The notes: generated from the letters alone by a model not told the origin. 64,000 nt of DNA from Rusavskia elegans (GCA_011316305.1 SAUG01000048.1:372001-436000); one strand, 5' to 3'; shown: positions 25,154 through 37,967, counted from the stretch's first letter. Numbers and translations: made by a program.

Positions 25154-25899
25154 ATATAAATCCTATATAGATAATATAAATAAAGTCTATAGGACCGCTA
25201 CCGGGACGAATATAGCTTTTATAAAATAATTTATATTATTTATCTAGAATATAAATTTAATAGAAATCGGATTTAATTTTAAAAACTTTAAATAAATCTA
25301 TTTCTATAGATATATTTACTAGTTTATATAGATTCTAGTTACTTAGATATCTAAGCCGGGCGTACTAGATATTTTCTACTTCTACCGATATTTTAGCGAG
25401 GGCCTTTAAGACTATATTAGGTATTAATAAAGATCAAAACGAAAATAGAAAAAAAGAAAAAATAAAAAAAGGTTTTATAGGGCCGCGCTATATAGTATTA
25501 ATCTTTAATAGAAATAGATCTTTATATATATAGGTAGTTAATATTAAATTCGAAATCTTAAAACTAAAGCTAAAACTATAGTCTTTTATAATTACTTTAG
25601 TATTTATTTTCTAAATTTATAATATTAATAGAAGGTTAGCGCCGGATCCGGAGTATAAAAAATATTATAGATTTCTATAGAACGGTATCTACTATTTATA
25701 AAGTAGTTAAATATACTAGTATATTTAGCGATCAGTCGGAGGTTAATAGCGCTACTAATACTAGTTATAGGCCTATTTTAAATAGAGTTTATACTAGATT
25801 CGACGAAAATATACTATTAGAAAATAATATAATAGTTATAGATATAGTCGAATATTTAACTATTAGTAAAATCTAGTTTATTTAATAAAGCCGATAAAG

Positions 25900-28150
25900 C
25901 TATAGGAGTAAAAGTTATAAAGCTAAAGTTAATAGAGGTCGGTACTACTATAATAAAGTCTAGTAACTTTTTAAATTCGGTAGATTTATTTTTAGATTTA
26001 TTAATTTTAGATTTATCGTTTCTACTATTTTTACTATTTTTACTATCCTTTTCTTTTCTACCTTTATTTTTATTACTATTACTTTTTTAGTATTTACTAC
26101 TATTATTCTTCTATTTTTCTATTATCTAAGCTTATTTTAATTTAGAATATAGGCTAAAGTAGATATCTTTTATAGAACTATTTTAGTTATAGTAGGAATA
26201 GTTGTCGACTTTAATAATTAATTTATTCGGATTATTTATAGATAGGAAGACTTTAGTTCTAGTAATAATAGATTTATTATTACTATATAAGTATTATTAT
26301 TTACTAATAATACTATTAATTATTTTATTTAGTATAATTACTTTCTATTTTCGCTTATTTTTATTTTTAATAATAATATTATTTTAGATAAACGAGGTCT
26401 AGAAGTAGCTAAAAGCGGTTCTAAAGCCTTAAAAGAATTTTAAAATAAAAAGACTTTCTAAAATAATAATATCTATAGCTAAAATTTTATTAATAAATTT
26501 ATAAAATTTAGCGATATAAGTTTTTATATTTTTAAAAGAACTATTATAATAGAGAATATCTAGCTAGACGTCGAGTTCTATAAATTTACCGATACTATAG
26601 ATTTTATATTATATTTAGAATTTATCTAGTATCTTTTAAATATCTGATATAATATCTTTAATGAAGTTTTTAGTATTAATACTATAGGTCGTTTTAATTA
26701 CTATATAGATATATTCTATCCGTTCTTTTTTATAATTAAAAGGAGCCGGGAGTAAAGGACTTTTAGTAATAGCTCGGAGGTTATTAAAAATAAGATAGAC
26801 TATAATAGCTTCTTCCTAATTTTTATAATCCGAACAGATCTCGAGCTTCGAAACTATACTAATAGGATAGCTAGAACCTTCTAATTTAATATTATCTATA
26901 ACCCCTCTGGAAGGCTTCTATCTGAAGTTATATTGAGTTTTTATATATATATATATATATGTTTTATCAACGTTATATACGGCAACGATTGTTATATTTT
27001 ACGTGTAAAGAAATTTTTACAACCAAAGGTATATAGTTTATTAGGTAAAATTTATAGTATATATTAACTATTTCCTTTTCTATTCGATTACGAATTCCCT
27101 ACTATATAAATATAATTTTATTATTTATAGTTTTCGGTCTAGTTTAAATACTATATATTCCTTCTTCGATATTATAAATAATTAGAAATATCTAATACTT
27201 CTGCTATATCTATCTACTATACTATAAAATAATTATCTATATTTATCGTATCGGCTATATTTATTATATAACCCGTACCTAAATATTCCGCTAAACTATT
27301 AAAGTACTTTTTAGCCTACCTAACTTTAAAAGGGTCGCTAGGTAGTACGCTAGCTATTATAGCTAGAAACTTTACCCGGTCGATTAAATTAAAGGGAAAT
27401 AGAAAAGTTAGATAGCGCGTTTTAAAGGTAGTAAAGAGGAAATCTAGGTTAAAGTCGAAATAGGTTATTCTAGCTATAATAAAGTAGTCGACGACCGCGC
27501 GGGTAGATATAGTTATTATAGATATACTACCGTCTGGTTTAGCTTACAGCTATAGCTATTACGGGATTATATATATACGTAAAGGCTTTTAGATTTATAT
27601 TACTAGTAAATAAAAAAGAAACGATAAATACGAGGTATATTTATCTATAAAAATCTCTACGTTAGTTAAGTTATTAGTAGAAGGATATATTATATTACTA
27701 AGTAAATTTAAATTAAAATTCTATAGAAAGAACCGTTATTTATATTAACTAAATTAGGGTATAAGTTCTACTACCGTATATTTAATACTAGTATACTAAC
27801 GCTTGATTTACTTACCGAACCACTGGTTTACCGTATACCAAAACCAAAACAAATAACTGAATATTACCTATAATTAATATTATAGAAGTAGATATATTAC
27901 TAAATTCAGTATAAAACTATAGAATTACGTAAGGAATAGCGTTATAGAAGGAGGAGTCCGAAAGGCCTAGAAGTAAATACCCGGGAGATATAATAACTTC
28001 GAAGCCGAATAAATTATTCGGGCTTAAAGGTATCGGAAGGAGACTAAAAGCTATAAAAAGATCCGGGTCGTTTTCGGATATAATAAAAGATAATTTCAAA
28101 AGATAGTAATTAGAATCTAGATATAGATAGCGAGATTAATTTACTATTAG
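25900..28150 (-). pseudogene. gag: C2 gag relic, interrupted by repeat B
   Basis: Gag sequence lies at 25,900-26,901 and 27,874-28,150, matching C3 gag base by base over long stretches. The zinc-knuckle remnant is at about 26,150-26,210. B copy 3 sits inside at a target that is gcgttatctata in C3. TAA/TAG are frequent. Confidence 0.7.
26902..27859 (+). mobile_element. Repeat B, copy 3
   Basis: 958 bp, in opposite orientation to copies 1 and 2. The TSD of 14 bp is aatattatctataa (26,888-26,901) / aatattacctataa (27,860-27,873), one C/T apart. It starts ccctctggaaggc, has a (TA)n tract at about 26,943-26,960, and ends ccaaaaccaaaacaaataac. The A-rich end is the least mutated part. Confidence 0.82.
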
Positions 28151-29112
28151 TTATATAGGAATCTATCGTCTTCGATAGAAAATTAGAAATTATAGATAGT
28201 TTAGTTTAGCCGGAGATTATTAGGTAGTCTTTAAAAATAATATTATTTAAAACTTTTAAGATTATAAAGATTAGTATAAGAATTTAAAAATAGTAATATA
28301 GAAATAGATATAAGATTTAGAATAGGTTAGGTAAAGCTTCGAAAATTTAAATAATATGATAATAGTCTTTAGTAATTAATAGAAAGCCTTAAATTTCTAT
28401 ACTACTTAGGACTAGATAATATAGCTAGTAAAGCCGAAGGCTAGACTTAATAGTTCTGGCTCTAGAGGCGAGGTAGTTAGTTTAAAAGTAGTAAAAGCTC
28501 GTTTAGATTATTAGAAGGTTAGAAAAGATATAATAGCTAGAAATATAGTCTACTAGCTTTCTATTTTATAGAAATCCTAGCCTATATTAAATTAGCTAGG
28601 TAGTCGCGTCCTATATTTATTAATAATAGCTAATACGAGTTTAGCTATCTGGATTACTATAGAATATACGCCGATAACTAGCGTTAGCTAGGCGATAGAA
28701 TATAAAACTAATAATTATAAAGATTTAATTTTAAAGATCTAACGACTATATCTAGTATAATATTAATATAGTAATCTATCGATATATAGTAAATTAGCGA
28801 CTTAATAGTTCTATTCGAAAGTAAGAAAGTTAGTAATTTAAATAGCTAGAAAAAGTCGTAAAATAAAATAAAAAGGGTCTATTTAGCTATTTATAATTTC
28901 GGTAGTTACCGGAGTATTTATAGGTAGTAGTATAACTATAAATTTTATTTTTCGCCGTAATAGATATATTATATAGTTTAATAATATATATCGGATCTAT
29001 TAAGAGGTAGATAAAAAATAAAATTTAATAAAGATATAAAGGAGTTAAATATAAAAATATAATACTTATAAATAATAATAATAACTATTATAAACTACTT
29101 CGGCTAGAGTTT
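28151..29112 (-). other. C2 leader between PBS and gag core
   Basis: This matches the C3 leader (20,111-21,066) and adds nothing further. No start codon can be placed. Confidence 0.5.
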
Positions 29113-29126
29113 CCGAATTTATAATC
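29113..29126 (-). promoter_or_regulatory. C2 primer-binding site
   Basis: GATTATAAATTCGG on minus is a more RIP-altered form of the GGTTATRARCCCGG site seen in C3 and C5. Confidence 0.5.
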
Positions 29127-29302
29127 TATTAAAATTATATATATAGAATATTAAGTTTAATTTACTAAAATTGGCTTTCGCCTAGACTAAATATATAAAA
29201 AGAAGGTAGTAAAGCCTTAGCGCCTAGATCTACTAGACCTAATCGGTACTAGCACCCTTAGCGCCTTGGTACAGCTGTTATACGTAACACGTACTTCCAA
29301 CA
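29127..29302 (-). repeat. C2 5' LTR
   Basis: 176 bp. The outer edge retains unmutated gcgccttggtacagctgtta and gtacttccaaca, while the inner edge (tattaaaattatata) is fully mutated. Confidence 0.88.
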
Positions 29303-29307
29303 AACTT

Positions 29308-30514
29308 CTATAAATCTAATAAATCTAGGTTTTAATCTATTTCTTTAAATACTATAGAAGAAGTACAGACTATTTTATTCTAAAACTTTAATAGTTTATA
29401 AATAGTATTACTAAAATGACCGATTGAAATATATCTATAGCTCTAATTATAGAAAATTCGAACCTTTTTACTAAATATTAAGCACGTTACGGAATCTAAA
29501 TATAAAATTAATTTAAATCTAAAAGTTTACTATATTCTTTTTTATATAGAATTACGCCTAAAAAAAGTAGCTTAAATAAATAGTAGCTAATATTTATTCA
29601 TAAGGCTGCTATAAACTAATATAGAGTTGACTTTATATATTAGTATTTATCTAAAATATTCGGAAAGACTATTCTATTATAGATTATTAAATATAGTAGA
29701 TTATTTTTAAATATCTTTTTTAGTAAAGCTTTTAGATATATTATAACTTCTAAATTCGTTATTACTACGAAAGTATTTAACGACGAAGACGCCTTTTTTA
29801 TTATAGACGTAGAAGTGGTTCTAGTATTCTAGAATCTCGGAAGCGTTTTTTATTTTAGTTATATAGATAGTATATTACTAGATATTATTATCTAAAAAAG
29901 TAAAGATTTATTAGCTCCTATTATATATAACTAAAACTTTATCAATATTTAGAACCGCTAATAAGACGGATATAGCTTTAATAAAACTATTTATATTATA
30001 TATCTAGAATATAAACTTTATAGAAATCGGATTTAGATTTAGAAACTTTAAATAAATCGATTTCTATAGATATATTAGCTAATTTTTAGAAGTTCTAGTT
30101 ATCTAAATATCGAAACCGGGTATAATTTATACTTTTTACTTCTACCGATATTTTAGCGAGCATCTTTAAAGCTAAATTAAATATTAATAATAAAAACAAA
30201 ATTAGAAGAAAAGAAATTATTTTACGGGACCGCGCTATGAAATATTAATATTTAATAGTAATAGACTATTATATATATAGATCGCTAACGTTAAATCCGG
30301 GATACTAAAGCCGAAGCTAAAACTATAGTTTTTAACTATTATTTTAGTACCTATCTTTCAAATTTATAATATTAATAAAAAATTAGCGTCGGACCCGGGA
30401 GTATAAAGGATATTATAGAATTCTATAGAGCGATATTAACTATTAATAAAATAGTTAAAAACGATAGTATTTTTAGTAATCGGTCGAAGGCTAATAGTAC
30501 TATTAATACTAGTT
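29308..30514 (-). pseudogene. C1 integrase-protease relic
   Basis: This is the continuation of C1 pol after the C2 insertion. Its first bases (ctataaatctaataaatctagg) join exactly to 11,792 when compared with C3 at about 17,480. It contains the integrase region and part of the protease, heavily mutated. It ends at the target of B copy 4. Confidence 0.7.
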
Positions 30515-30525
30515 ATAGATTTACT

Positions 30526-31422
30526 TTCTCTTCCGGAAAGCTTATATATATTATCAATGTTTCATACGGCAAGGATTGTTATATTTTATATATAAAGAAA
30601 TTTTTACGGCTAAAGATATAAAGTAGTTCGTTAGATAAAATTTATAGCGCAGTTAATTATATTAACTATTTTCTTCTTTATTCGATTACGAATTCTCTAC
30701 TATATATAAATACTATATATTTCTTTTTTATTGTTATAAATAACTATAAATACCTAATATATTCGCTAAATCTATCTACTATAATACGAAATAGTTATAA
30801 ATATTTTTTAACTCGTCTATATTTATTATATAACCCGTATCTAAATATTCCGCTAAATTATAAAATTATTCTTTAGCCCGCGTAGTTTTAAAAAAGTTAC
30901 TAGCTAGTATACTAGCTACTACGGCTAGAAGCTATACCCGGTCGATTAGATTAAAAAAAGATAGGGAAATCAGATAGCGTATTTTAAAAGCGGTAAAGAA
31001 AAGATTTATATCGAAGTAAAAATAGGATATTTTAGCTATAATAAAGTCGTCGATATCTTCGAAGATAGGTATAGTTATTATTAATAAAGGTACTATCTTC
31101 TTGCTAAACTAGAGTTTAGCTATTATAGAAGTATATACGTACGTAAAAGGTTTTAGTAAATCGTAGTACTTACGAGGAGTATTACAGGGCTTATATTACT
31201 AGTAAAAGAGAAAAACGCGATAACTATAAAGTATTTTTATTTATAAAAACATCTATATTAAATTACCGGTAGAAGGATACGTTATATTATTAAGCAAATT
31301 TAAATTTAAATTCTAAAAAACTATCATTTATAATAATTAAACTCGGTACTAGTATACTAACGTTTAATTTATTTACCGAGCCACCGGTTTACCGGACACT
31401 AAAACCAAAATGAATTAATTAA
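30526..31422 (+). mobile_element. Repeat B, copy 4
   Basis: About 897 bp; flanks give an 11-bp TSD, atagatttact (30,515-30,525) / atagatttatt (31,423-31,433), consistent with the undisturbed C3 sequence. It begins ctcttccggaaagc, where the ccctctggaagg start of the other copies has decayed, and lacks most of the (TA)n tract. Its A-rich end reads aaaaccaaaatgaattaatt. Confidence 0.75.
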
Positions 31423-31433
31423 ATAGATTTATT

Positions 31434-32574
31434 CTATACAGATTTTATATTAGATTTAATAAAAAGGTATCGTTAGAAAACAGTATAATAGTTATAGGTA
31501 TAGTCGAATATCTGACTATTAGTAAAATCCAGTTTATTTAATAAAGCCGATAAAGCCGTAGATATAAGAATTATAAAACTAAAGTTAGTAGAAATCGGTA
31601 CTACTATAATAAAGTTTAGTAACTTTTCGGACTCGATAGGTTTATTTTTAAATTTATTATTTTTAGATTTATCGGTTTTACTATCTTTACTATTCTTTTT
31701 TCTACCGTCTTTAGTTTTATTACTATTATCTTTTTAGCGTTTACTGCCGCTATTCTTCTATTTTTCTATTATTAAAATCTTTTTTAATTCCGGATAAAAA
31801 CTATAATAGATATCCTTTATATAGCCGTCTTAGTTATAGTAGAAATAGTAGTCGACTTTAATAACTCGTCTATTCGGGTTATTTATAAATAGGAAAGCTT
31901 TAATTCTAGTAGTAGTAGATTTACTATTACTATATTAGCGATACTCTTTATTAATAGTAGTACTAATAGTTTTATCTAGAATAACTATTTTCTATTTTCG
32001 CTTATCCTTGTTACTAATAATAACGTTATATTAGATAAATAATATCTAGAAATAGCTAAAAGCGGCTCTAAAGCCCTAAAAGAACTTTAAAATAAAAAAT
32101 TTTTCTAAAATAATAACCCCTATAGCTAAAACGTCGTTAATAAACTCGCGAAATTTAGTTATATACTCTCGAAAGAGCTATTATAATAAAAGAAATTAAT
32201 TAGAATCTTTTTAGTATTAGTACTATCGGTCGTTTTAATTATTATATAGGTACGTTCTATATATTCTTCTTTATAGTTAGATAGAACCGGGAATAAAAGA
32301 CCTTTAGTAACAGTTCGGGGGTTATTAAATATAAAATAGGCTGTAATAGCTTTTTTCTAATTTTTATAATCTAAATAGGTTTCGAGTTTGAAGATTATAT
32401 TATAGTTTAATTTATAGTTAATATTATAAAAATAGATATATTATGAAGTTTAGTAGTAAATAATAGAATACTATTAATAGTAGCGTTATAAAAAGATAAA
32501 TCCGAAAGAGAACCTAGAAATAAATATCTAGGAAATATAATAATTTCGACGCCGAATAGATTATTCGAATTTAA
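31434..32574 (-). pseudogene. gag: C1 gag relic, truncated by C4
   Basis: This matches C3 gag, with the zinc-knuckle remnant at about 31,790-31,860. A deletion relative to C3 lies near 32,160-32,200. It is cut at 32,574 by the 5' LTR of C4. Confidence 0.65.
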
Positions 32575-32750
32575 TATTGGAAGTACGTGTTACGTATAAC
32601 AGCTATACTAAGGCGCTAAGGGCGCTAGTATCGATTAGGTCTAGTAGCTCTCGGCGCTAAGGCCCTGCTATCTCCTTTTTATATACTTAGTTTAAGCGAA
32701 AGCCTATTTTAGTAAATTAAATTTAAGATTCTATATATATAATTTTAATA
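32575..32750 (+). repeat. C4 5' LTR
   Basis: 176 bp, starting tattggaagtacgtg (TGTTGG with one G-to-A) and ending attttaata. The outer edge is less mutated than the inner one. Confidence 0.87.
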
Positions 32751-32764
32751 GGTTATAAACCTAA
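32751..32764 (+). promoter_or_regulatory. C4 primer-binding site
   Basis: ggttataaacctaa directly follows the LTR; it is a RIP-altered form of GGTTATGAGCCCGG. Confidence 0.5.
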
Positions 32765-33726
32765 AAGCTCTAGCCGAGTTTAATTTATAATAGTTATTAT
32801 TATTACTCGCGAGTATTATACTTTTATATTTAATTTCTTTAATCCTTTAATTTCTTTATTTATTTATCGAATCTTTCCTCTTATTTATTCCGATATATAT
32901 TATTAAACCGTATAGAATATAATATAGTAATTAACGAAGTTTATAGTCGTACTACTATTTATAAATACTCCGGTAACTGCCGAAATTATAAATAGCTAAA
33001 TAAACTCTTTTATCTTATATTATAACCCTTTTTAGCTATTTAAACTACTAACCTTTTTACTTTCGGATAGAATATAAGTCGCTAATTTATTATATATAGA
33101 TATATTACTATAGGAATATTATATTTAGTATAGTAGTTAGGCTTTCGAAATATAATCTTTTATAACTATTAGCTCTATATCCTACTACCTAGCTAATACT
33201 AGCTATCGGCGTATATTCTAAAGTAATCTAGATAGCCGAACTCCTACTAGCTATTATAAATAAATATAGGAAGCGACTATATAGCTAATATAATATAGGC
33301 TAGAACCCCTATAAAATAAAAGGCTAGTAGACTATATTTCTAGCTATTATATTTTCCTAACTTTTTAACGGTCTAAGCGAGTATCTATTATTTTTAAATT
33401 AACTACTATTCGCTTCTAGAATTTAGAACTATCGAGCCTAGCTTAAGTTTTACTAGCTATATTATCTAGTCCTAAGTAGTATAAGAATTTAAAACCTCCT
33501 ATTTATTACTAAAGACTATTATTATATTATTTTATCTTTTAAAGCTTTATTTAATCTATTCTAAACCTTATATCTACTTCTATATTATTATTATTATTAA
33601 AACTTTATACTAATCTTTATAACTTTAAAACTCTTAAATAATATTTCTTTTAAAGACTACCTAATAATCTCCGGGTAAGCTAAACCGCCTATAATTTCTA
33701 ATTCTCTATTAAAGACTATAGGTTCC

Positions 33727-34950
33727 TCTATAATTAATAGTAAATTGACTTTACTATCTAGAGCTACCTACGCCCGGACTCTAATTATTATCTATCGATA
33801 TTATTTTCTATTATATTTAAAGACAATCCGAACCTTTTTATAACTTTTAATCCCCTTCTAATATTTTTAAGCCTAAATAATTTATTTAGCCTCGAAATTA
33901 TTATTTTTCTAAGCTTTAGATCCTCTATTATATCCGACTTCTAGAGCGCTATTCCTTACGGAATTTTAACTTAATCTAGTACTAAACTCGGCGATATATC
34001 TACTTCTATACTAACTATAGATAATACTAAACTAGGGGGTTCTAGCTACTTTATTAATATAGTTCCGAAACTCGAAACCCGCTTAGACTATAAAAACTAG
34101 AAGGAAGATATTATAGCCTATTATATTTTTAATAACTTCTAAGCCGTTATTAAAAGCCTTCTACTTCCGGGTATTTCTAAATATAAAGAAGAATATATAG
34201 AACGCGCCTATATAGTAATTAAGACGACCTTTAGTATTAACGCTAAATATCTTATTAAAAATATTATATTAGATACTAAAAAGATACTAGATAAATTCTA
34301 GATATAATTTAGAATCTATAGTACCGGTAAATTTATAAAACTTAATATCTAGCTAGATATTCTCTATTATAATAGTTTTTTTAAGAATATAAAAACCTAT
34401 ATAGCTAAGTTTTATAAATTTATTAATAAGATTTTAGCTATAGATATTACTATTTTAAAAAGTCTTTTTATTTTAAAATTTCTTCGGGACCTTAGTACTT
34501 TTTTTAACTACTTTTAAACCTCGTTTATCTAAAGTAATATTATTATTAGAAATAAAAATAGGTAAAAATAAAAGGTAGTTATTCTAGATAAAACTATTAG
34601 TACTACTATTAGTAAAAAATATTACTAATATAGTAGTACCGAGTCTACTACTACTAGAACTAAAGTCTTCTTATTTATAAATAACCTAAATAAATAAGTT
34701 ATTAAAGTCGACTACTATTTCTACTATAACCGAAATAGCTATATAAAAAATACCTACTATAGTCTATATCCTAAATTAAAAAAGATTTAGATAGTAAATA
34801 AATAGAAAAATAGTAGTAGTAAACGCTAGAAAGGTAATAGCGGTAATAAAAATAAAGGTAGTAAAGGAAAAAATAGTAAAGATAGTAAAAATAATAAATC
34901 TAAAAATAATAAATCTAAGGAAAAATCTACTAAATCTAAAAAATTATTAA
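33727..34950 (+). pseudogene. gag: C4 gag relic
   Basis: Copia-type gag core at about 33,990-34,500, with segments such as LGGSGYF-IN and SDYKN. A zinc-knuckle remnant follows at about 34,709-34,770, where YYF-YYNRNSYIK-TYY stands for an original C-x2-C-x4-H-x4-C. Then comes a Ser/Lys/Asn-rich tail. Stops are TAG/TAA. The 5' boundary is approximate. Confidence 0.7.
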
Positions 34951-35029
34951 ATTTTATTATACTAGTACCGGCCCCTATTAATTTTAGCTTTATAACTTTT
35001 ATTCCTATAGTTTTATCGGCTTTATTAAA

Positions 35030-36291
35030 TAAACTAGACTTTATTAACGGTTAGATATTCGACTATACCTATAACTATTATACTATTTTCTAGCGGTACT
35101 TTTTTATCGAATCTACTATAAAATCTATTTAGAGCGAGCCTATAACTAATATTAGAAATACTATTAGTTTCCGACTAATTACTAAAAATATTATTATACT
35201 TAATTACCTTATTAATAGTAAATACCGCCCTATTAAGTTCTATAACGTCTTTTATATTTCTAGGTCCGGCGCTAATTTACTATTAATATTATAAATTTAG
35301 ATAATAGGCGCTAAAATAATTATTAAAGATTCTAGCTTTAGTTTTAGTTTTAGTATTCCGGATTTAACGTTAACTATCTATATATATAAAGGTCTGTTCC
35401 TATAATATATTAATACTATATAGCGCGGCCCCGTAAAATCTTCTTTTATTTCTTCTTCTTTTTTTCTATCTTTATCTTTACCTTTATTAATACCCGATAT
35501 AGCCTTAAAGGCCTATACTAAAATATCGGTAGAGGTAGAAAGTATCTAGTATACCCGGCTTAGATACTTTAATAACCAGAATTTATATAAATTAGTAAAT
35601 ATATTTATAAAAATCGATTTCTTTAAAATTCCTAAATCTAAATCCGATTTCTATAAAGTTTATATTCTAGATAAGTAATATAATTAGCTTTATAGGAATT
35701 ATATCCGCCCCGGTAGTAGCTTTATAGATTTTATTTACGCTAATTATATAGGTTCTATTTAAGAAAATAAGGTTTAAGTCGAATACGATAGGAACTAATA
35801 TATCTTTACCTTTCTAAATAATAATACCCAGAAGTATAGTATCTATATAACTAAATTAAAAGTCGCCCCGGAAACTCTAGAATACTGGAACCACTTCTAC
35901 GTTTTTATCGTTAAACGTTTTTACAGCGATAACGAATTTAGGAGCTATATTATATCTAAAAGCTTTACTAATAAAGATATCTAGTTGGAGCCTACTATAT
36001 TTAATAATCTATAATAGAACGGTATATCCGAATATTTCGGGTAGATACTAATACGTAAAGCCTATCCTATATTAGTTTATAACGGCCTTAGTAAGAAATA
36101 TTAGCCGTTATTTATCGAAACTACTACCTTTCTATATTTCCGGTTATCTAGTAGTAAATCAGATATAACTCTATATAAAAAGAAATATAGTAAACCTCTA
36201 GATTTAAATTAATTCCGTATTCTAGATTCCGCAGTATATCTAATATATAGTAAAAAGATTCGGAAGTTCTATAATCGGAGCTATAAATATA
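35030..36291 (+). pseudogene. pol: C4 protease-integrase relic, cut by X1
   Basis: The protease-like start IFDYTYNYY (about 35,055) replaces the usual D-S/T-G-type site. In the integrase core the catalytic Asp survives in SDNEFRSY (35,923-35,945), and the catalytic Glu survives in NGISEYFG (36,018-36,041). This is better preserved than in C5. The frame is cut at ATA (36,288-36,291) by X1. Confidence 0.72.
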
Positions 36292-36299
36292 CCTTAGGG

Positions 36300-37777
36300 G
36301 CCCCCATATATCCGTAGACTTTATATTAATATTATACTAGCTGATCGATTAAACGAACGTTAGATCTTATTAGATTATCTAATAATTATTAATTCAAGAA
36401 GATAGATTATTAATATTAGTATGTATTCTCGGTTAACGTATAGTTCGAAGATATATCCTAAGTAATTAATAGTAGGCGTTATACTAGGTATAACTAAAGT
36501 TTATATACTTACTTTATTAACCGTTTATTAGCTAATTATCTTTTCTAATTAAAAGGTTATTAAGACTTTTCGCCGCTAATATATTAACTATTTATTAACC
36601 GTAATAAAATATTTTTATAAACGTTATCTTACCTCTCTATAAACCAATCTTATAAAGAGCTATATTAAAGGGACTAATAATTAGGCGACTATTAGTCGAG
36701 TACTCGTTCAGATAAATAAGGTACTACTACCGACTAAATAACTAGAAAGATTATATACGGATACTTTATAGAAAATCTATTAAGGTTAAAGATATATCGA
36801 TAACGTAATTATATAATATATAATTATTCTATAGATAAGATATAGCTAGGGCTAAGAATAAATCTAGTCCTCCTCTATATAACCGACCCTTCGACTTCTT
36901 TTTAGCGTCTTAGAAATCCCTATATCTTCTATTATTATATTCTAGTAAAACGTATAGCTAGATATATTCTAACTCTATATTATTTAATAAATACCGAAAC
37001 TAAGCATTCCTAATATACGTAAATATAGAATAGAGGAATCGTTAGAATCGTAGAAGTGTCGTAAAAGGTAAGCGCTATATAATAAGAGCTTCGATAATAT
37101 TCTATTTAGAGGAGCCTGTCCCGGTTAAATAATAATAACGCCTATAATTAGGCCCTTCTTAGAAAAGGGAGGGAATAGCCGTTAGACGAGCAGAATATTT
37201 AGATATAGAAAAGGCGCTACGGTACCCGCGTCGATTGATAAATATATATAATAACGGAATAGTTTAATATTCGGTTATTAGTCCTCGTATTATAAATTAG
37301 CTTTAAAAGGATTCTTTAAAGGGCCTATTACTAGGTCGTATTAGGTTTATATAGTAGTAGATAAGGTAGATAGTAGTAGCGTAGTCGGTTATCGCGTTTT
37401 TAAGGTATTTTATTAGAACGGTTATTAGGTCGGATAAAGTAAAAAGGAATACTATATTATAGTTAGCTTTAGTAATAGAATTAGTATTCTACAGTCTAAA
37501 CTTATCTTAATAGTAGTAAAGTCTAGGCGCTTTCGATAATTTATATCTTTTTATTAATATCCTAAAGCGGCTATCTTTCCCTCTATATAAAATACCGTAA
37601 ATTTCAATAAACTATTAAAGGTTAAAGGCTGTATTTACGAATATATCCTAAATACGTTATTTTACTCTATACTTCGCTACTTAACTCCTCGATAAATATC
37701 TAGAAGAAGACTTTCGAGATATTTAAAGCCCTACTATATATTATAGGGGCTATATATTAATTATTAGATTTATAAGA
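36300..37777. other. X1 left arm
   Basis: Subterminal DNA with ttaaccgtttattag (about 36,516) and attaaccgtaata (about 36,593) motifs, and ccgtagac at 36,312-36,319, which recurs near the X2 end. Further in, at 36,700-37,770, minus-strand frames can be followed for short distances but no protein was recognised. It ends at the C5 target taaga (37,773-37,777). Confidence 0.45.
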
Positions 37778-37953
37778 TATTGGAAGTACGTATTACGTAT
37801 AACAGCTGTACTAAGATACTAAGGGCGCTAGTGCCGATCAGGCCTAGTAGCTCTCGGCGCTAAGGCCCTGCTACCTCCTTTTTATATATTTAGTCCAGGC
37901 GAAAGCCTACTTTAGTAAATTAAGCTTAATATTCTATATATATAATTTTAATA
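37778..37953 (+). repeat. C5 5' LTR
   Basis: 176 bp from tattggaagtacgtattacg to attttaata. It keeps gtgccgatcaggcctagtag and gtccaggcgaaagcc in its middle. Confidence 0.92.
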
Positions 37954-37967
37954 GGTTATAAGCCCGG
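37954..37967 (+). promoter_or_regulatory. C5 primer-binding site
   Basis: ggttataagcccgg abuts the LTR. It differs by a single RIP-type G-to-A from the complement of CCGGGCTCATAACC, the anticodon arm of initiator tRNA-Met. Thirteen of 14 positions fit directly. Confidence 0.65.

Larger units (their letters stand above)
21262..25900 (-). pseudogene. pol: C2 pol relic, interrupted
   Basis: These are fragments of RNase H (21,262-21,900), RT (21,900-22,011 and 22,976-24,080), integrase (24,080-24,723 and 25,170-25,480) and protease (25,560-25,870), matched to C3 and C5. B copy 2 and the SINE split them. Boundaries between domains are approximate. Confidence 0.7.
11793..29302 (-). mobile_element. 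Copia C2 (split by C3, two B copies and a SINE)
   Basis: This is a full-length minus-strand Ty1/copia relic bounded by LTRs at 11,793-11,959 (3') and 29,127-29,302 (5'). The TSD is aactc (11,788-11,792) / aactt (29,303-29,307), differing by one RIP-type C-to-T. Its own sequence lies at 11,793-13,702, 21,262-22,011, 22,976-24,723, 25,170-26,901 and 27,874-29,302. The inserts are C3, B copy 2, the SINE and B copy 3. Gene order, read 5' to 3' on minus, is gag, protease, integrase, RT, RNase H, accessory region. Confidence 0.88.
8053..32574 (-). mobile_element. Copia C1: oldest element of the nest (interrupted)
   Basis: This is a minus-strand Ty1/copia relic in pieces: 3' accessory region and RNase H at 8,053-9,700, RT at 10,581-11,792, integrase/protease at 29,308-30,514, and gag at 31,434-32,574. 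Continuity across each insert was shown by comparison with C3, which is intact over the same junctions. It is interrupted by B copy 1, C2 and B copy 4, and is cut in gag at 32,574 by the 5' LTR of plus-strand C4. Its own 5' LTR and leader must lie beyond C4, outside the window. No 3' LTR was found at the left end. Confidence 0.8.

Noticed and set aside
26202..26387. 61-aa plus-strand frame
   Set aside because: It is antisense to C2 gag around the zinc-knuckle tail; Leu/Ile-rich shadow.
27917..28099. 60-aa minus-strand frame
   Set aside because: It lies within C2 gag on the coding strand but is only a short surviving part of the broken gag, so it is covered by the gag entry.
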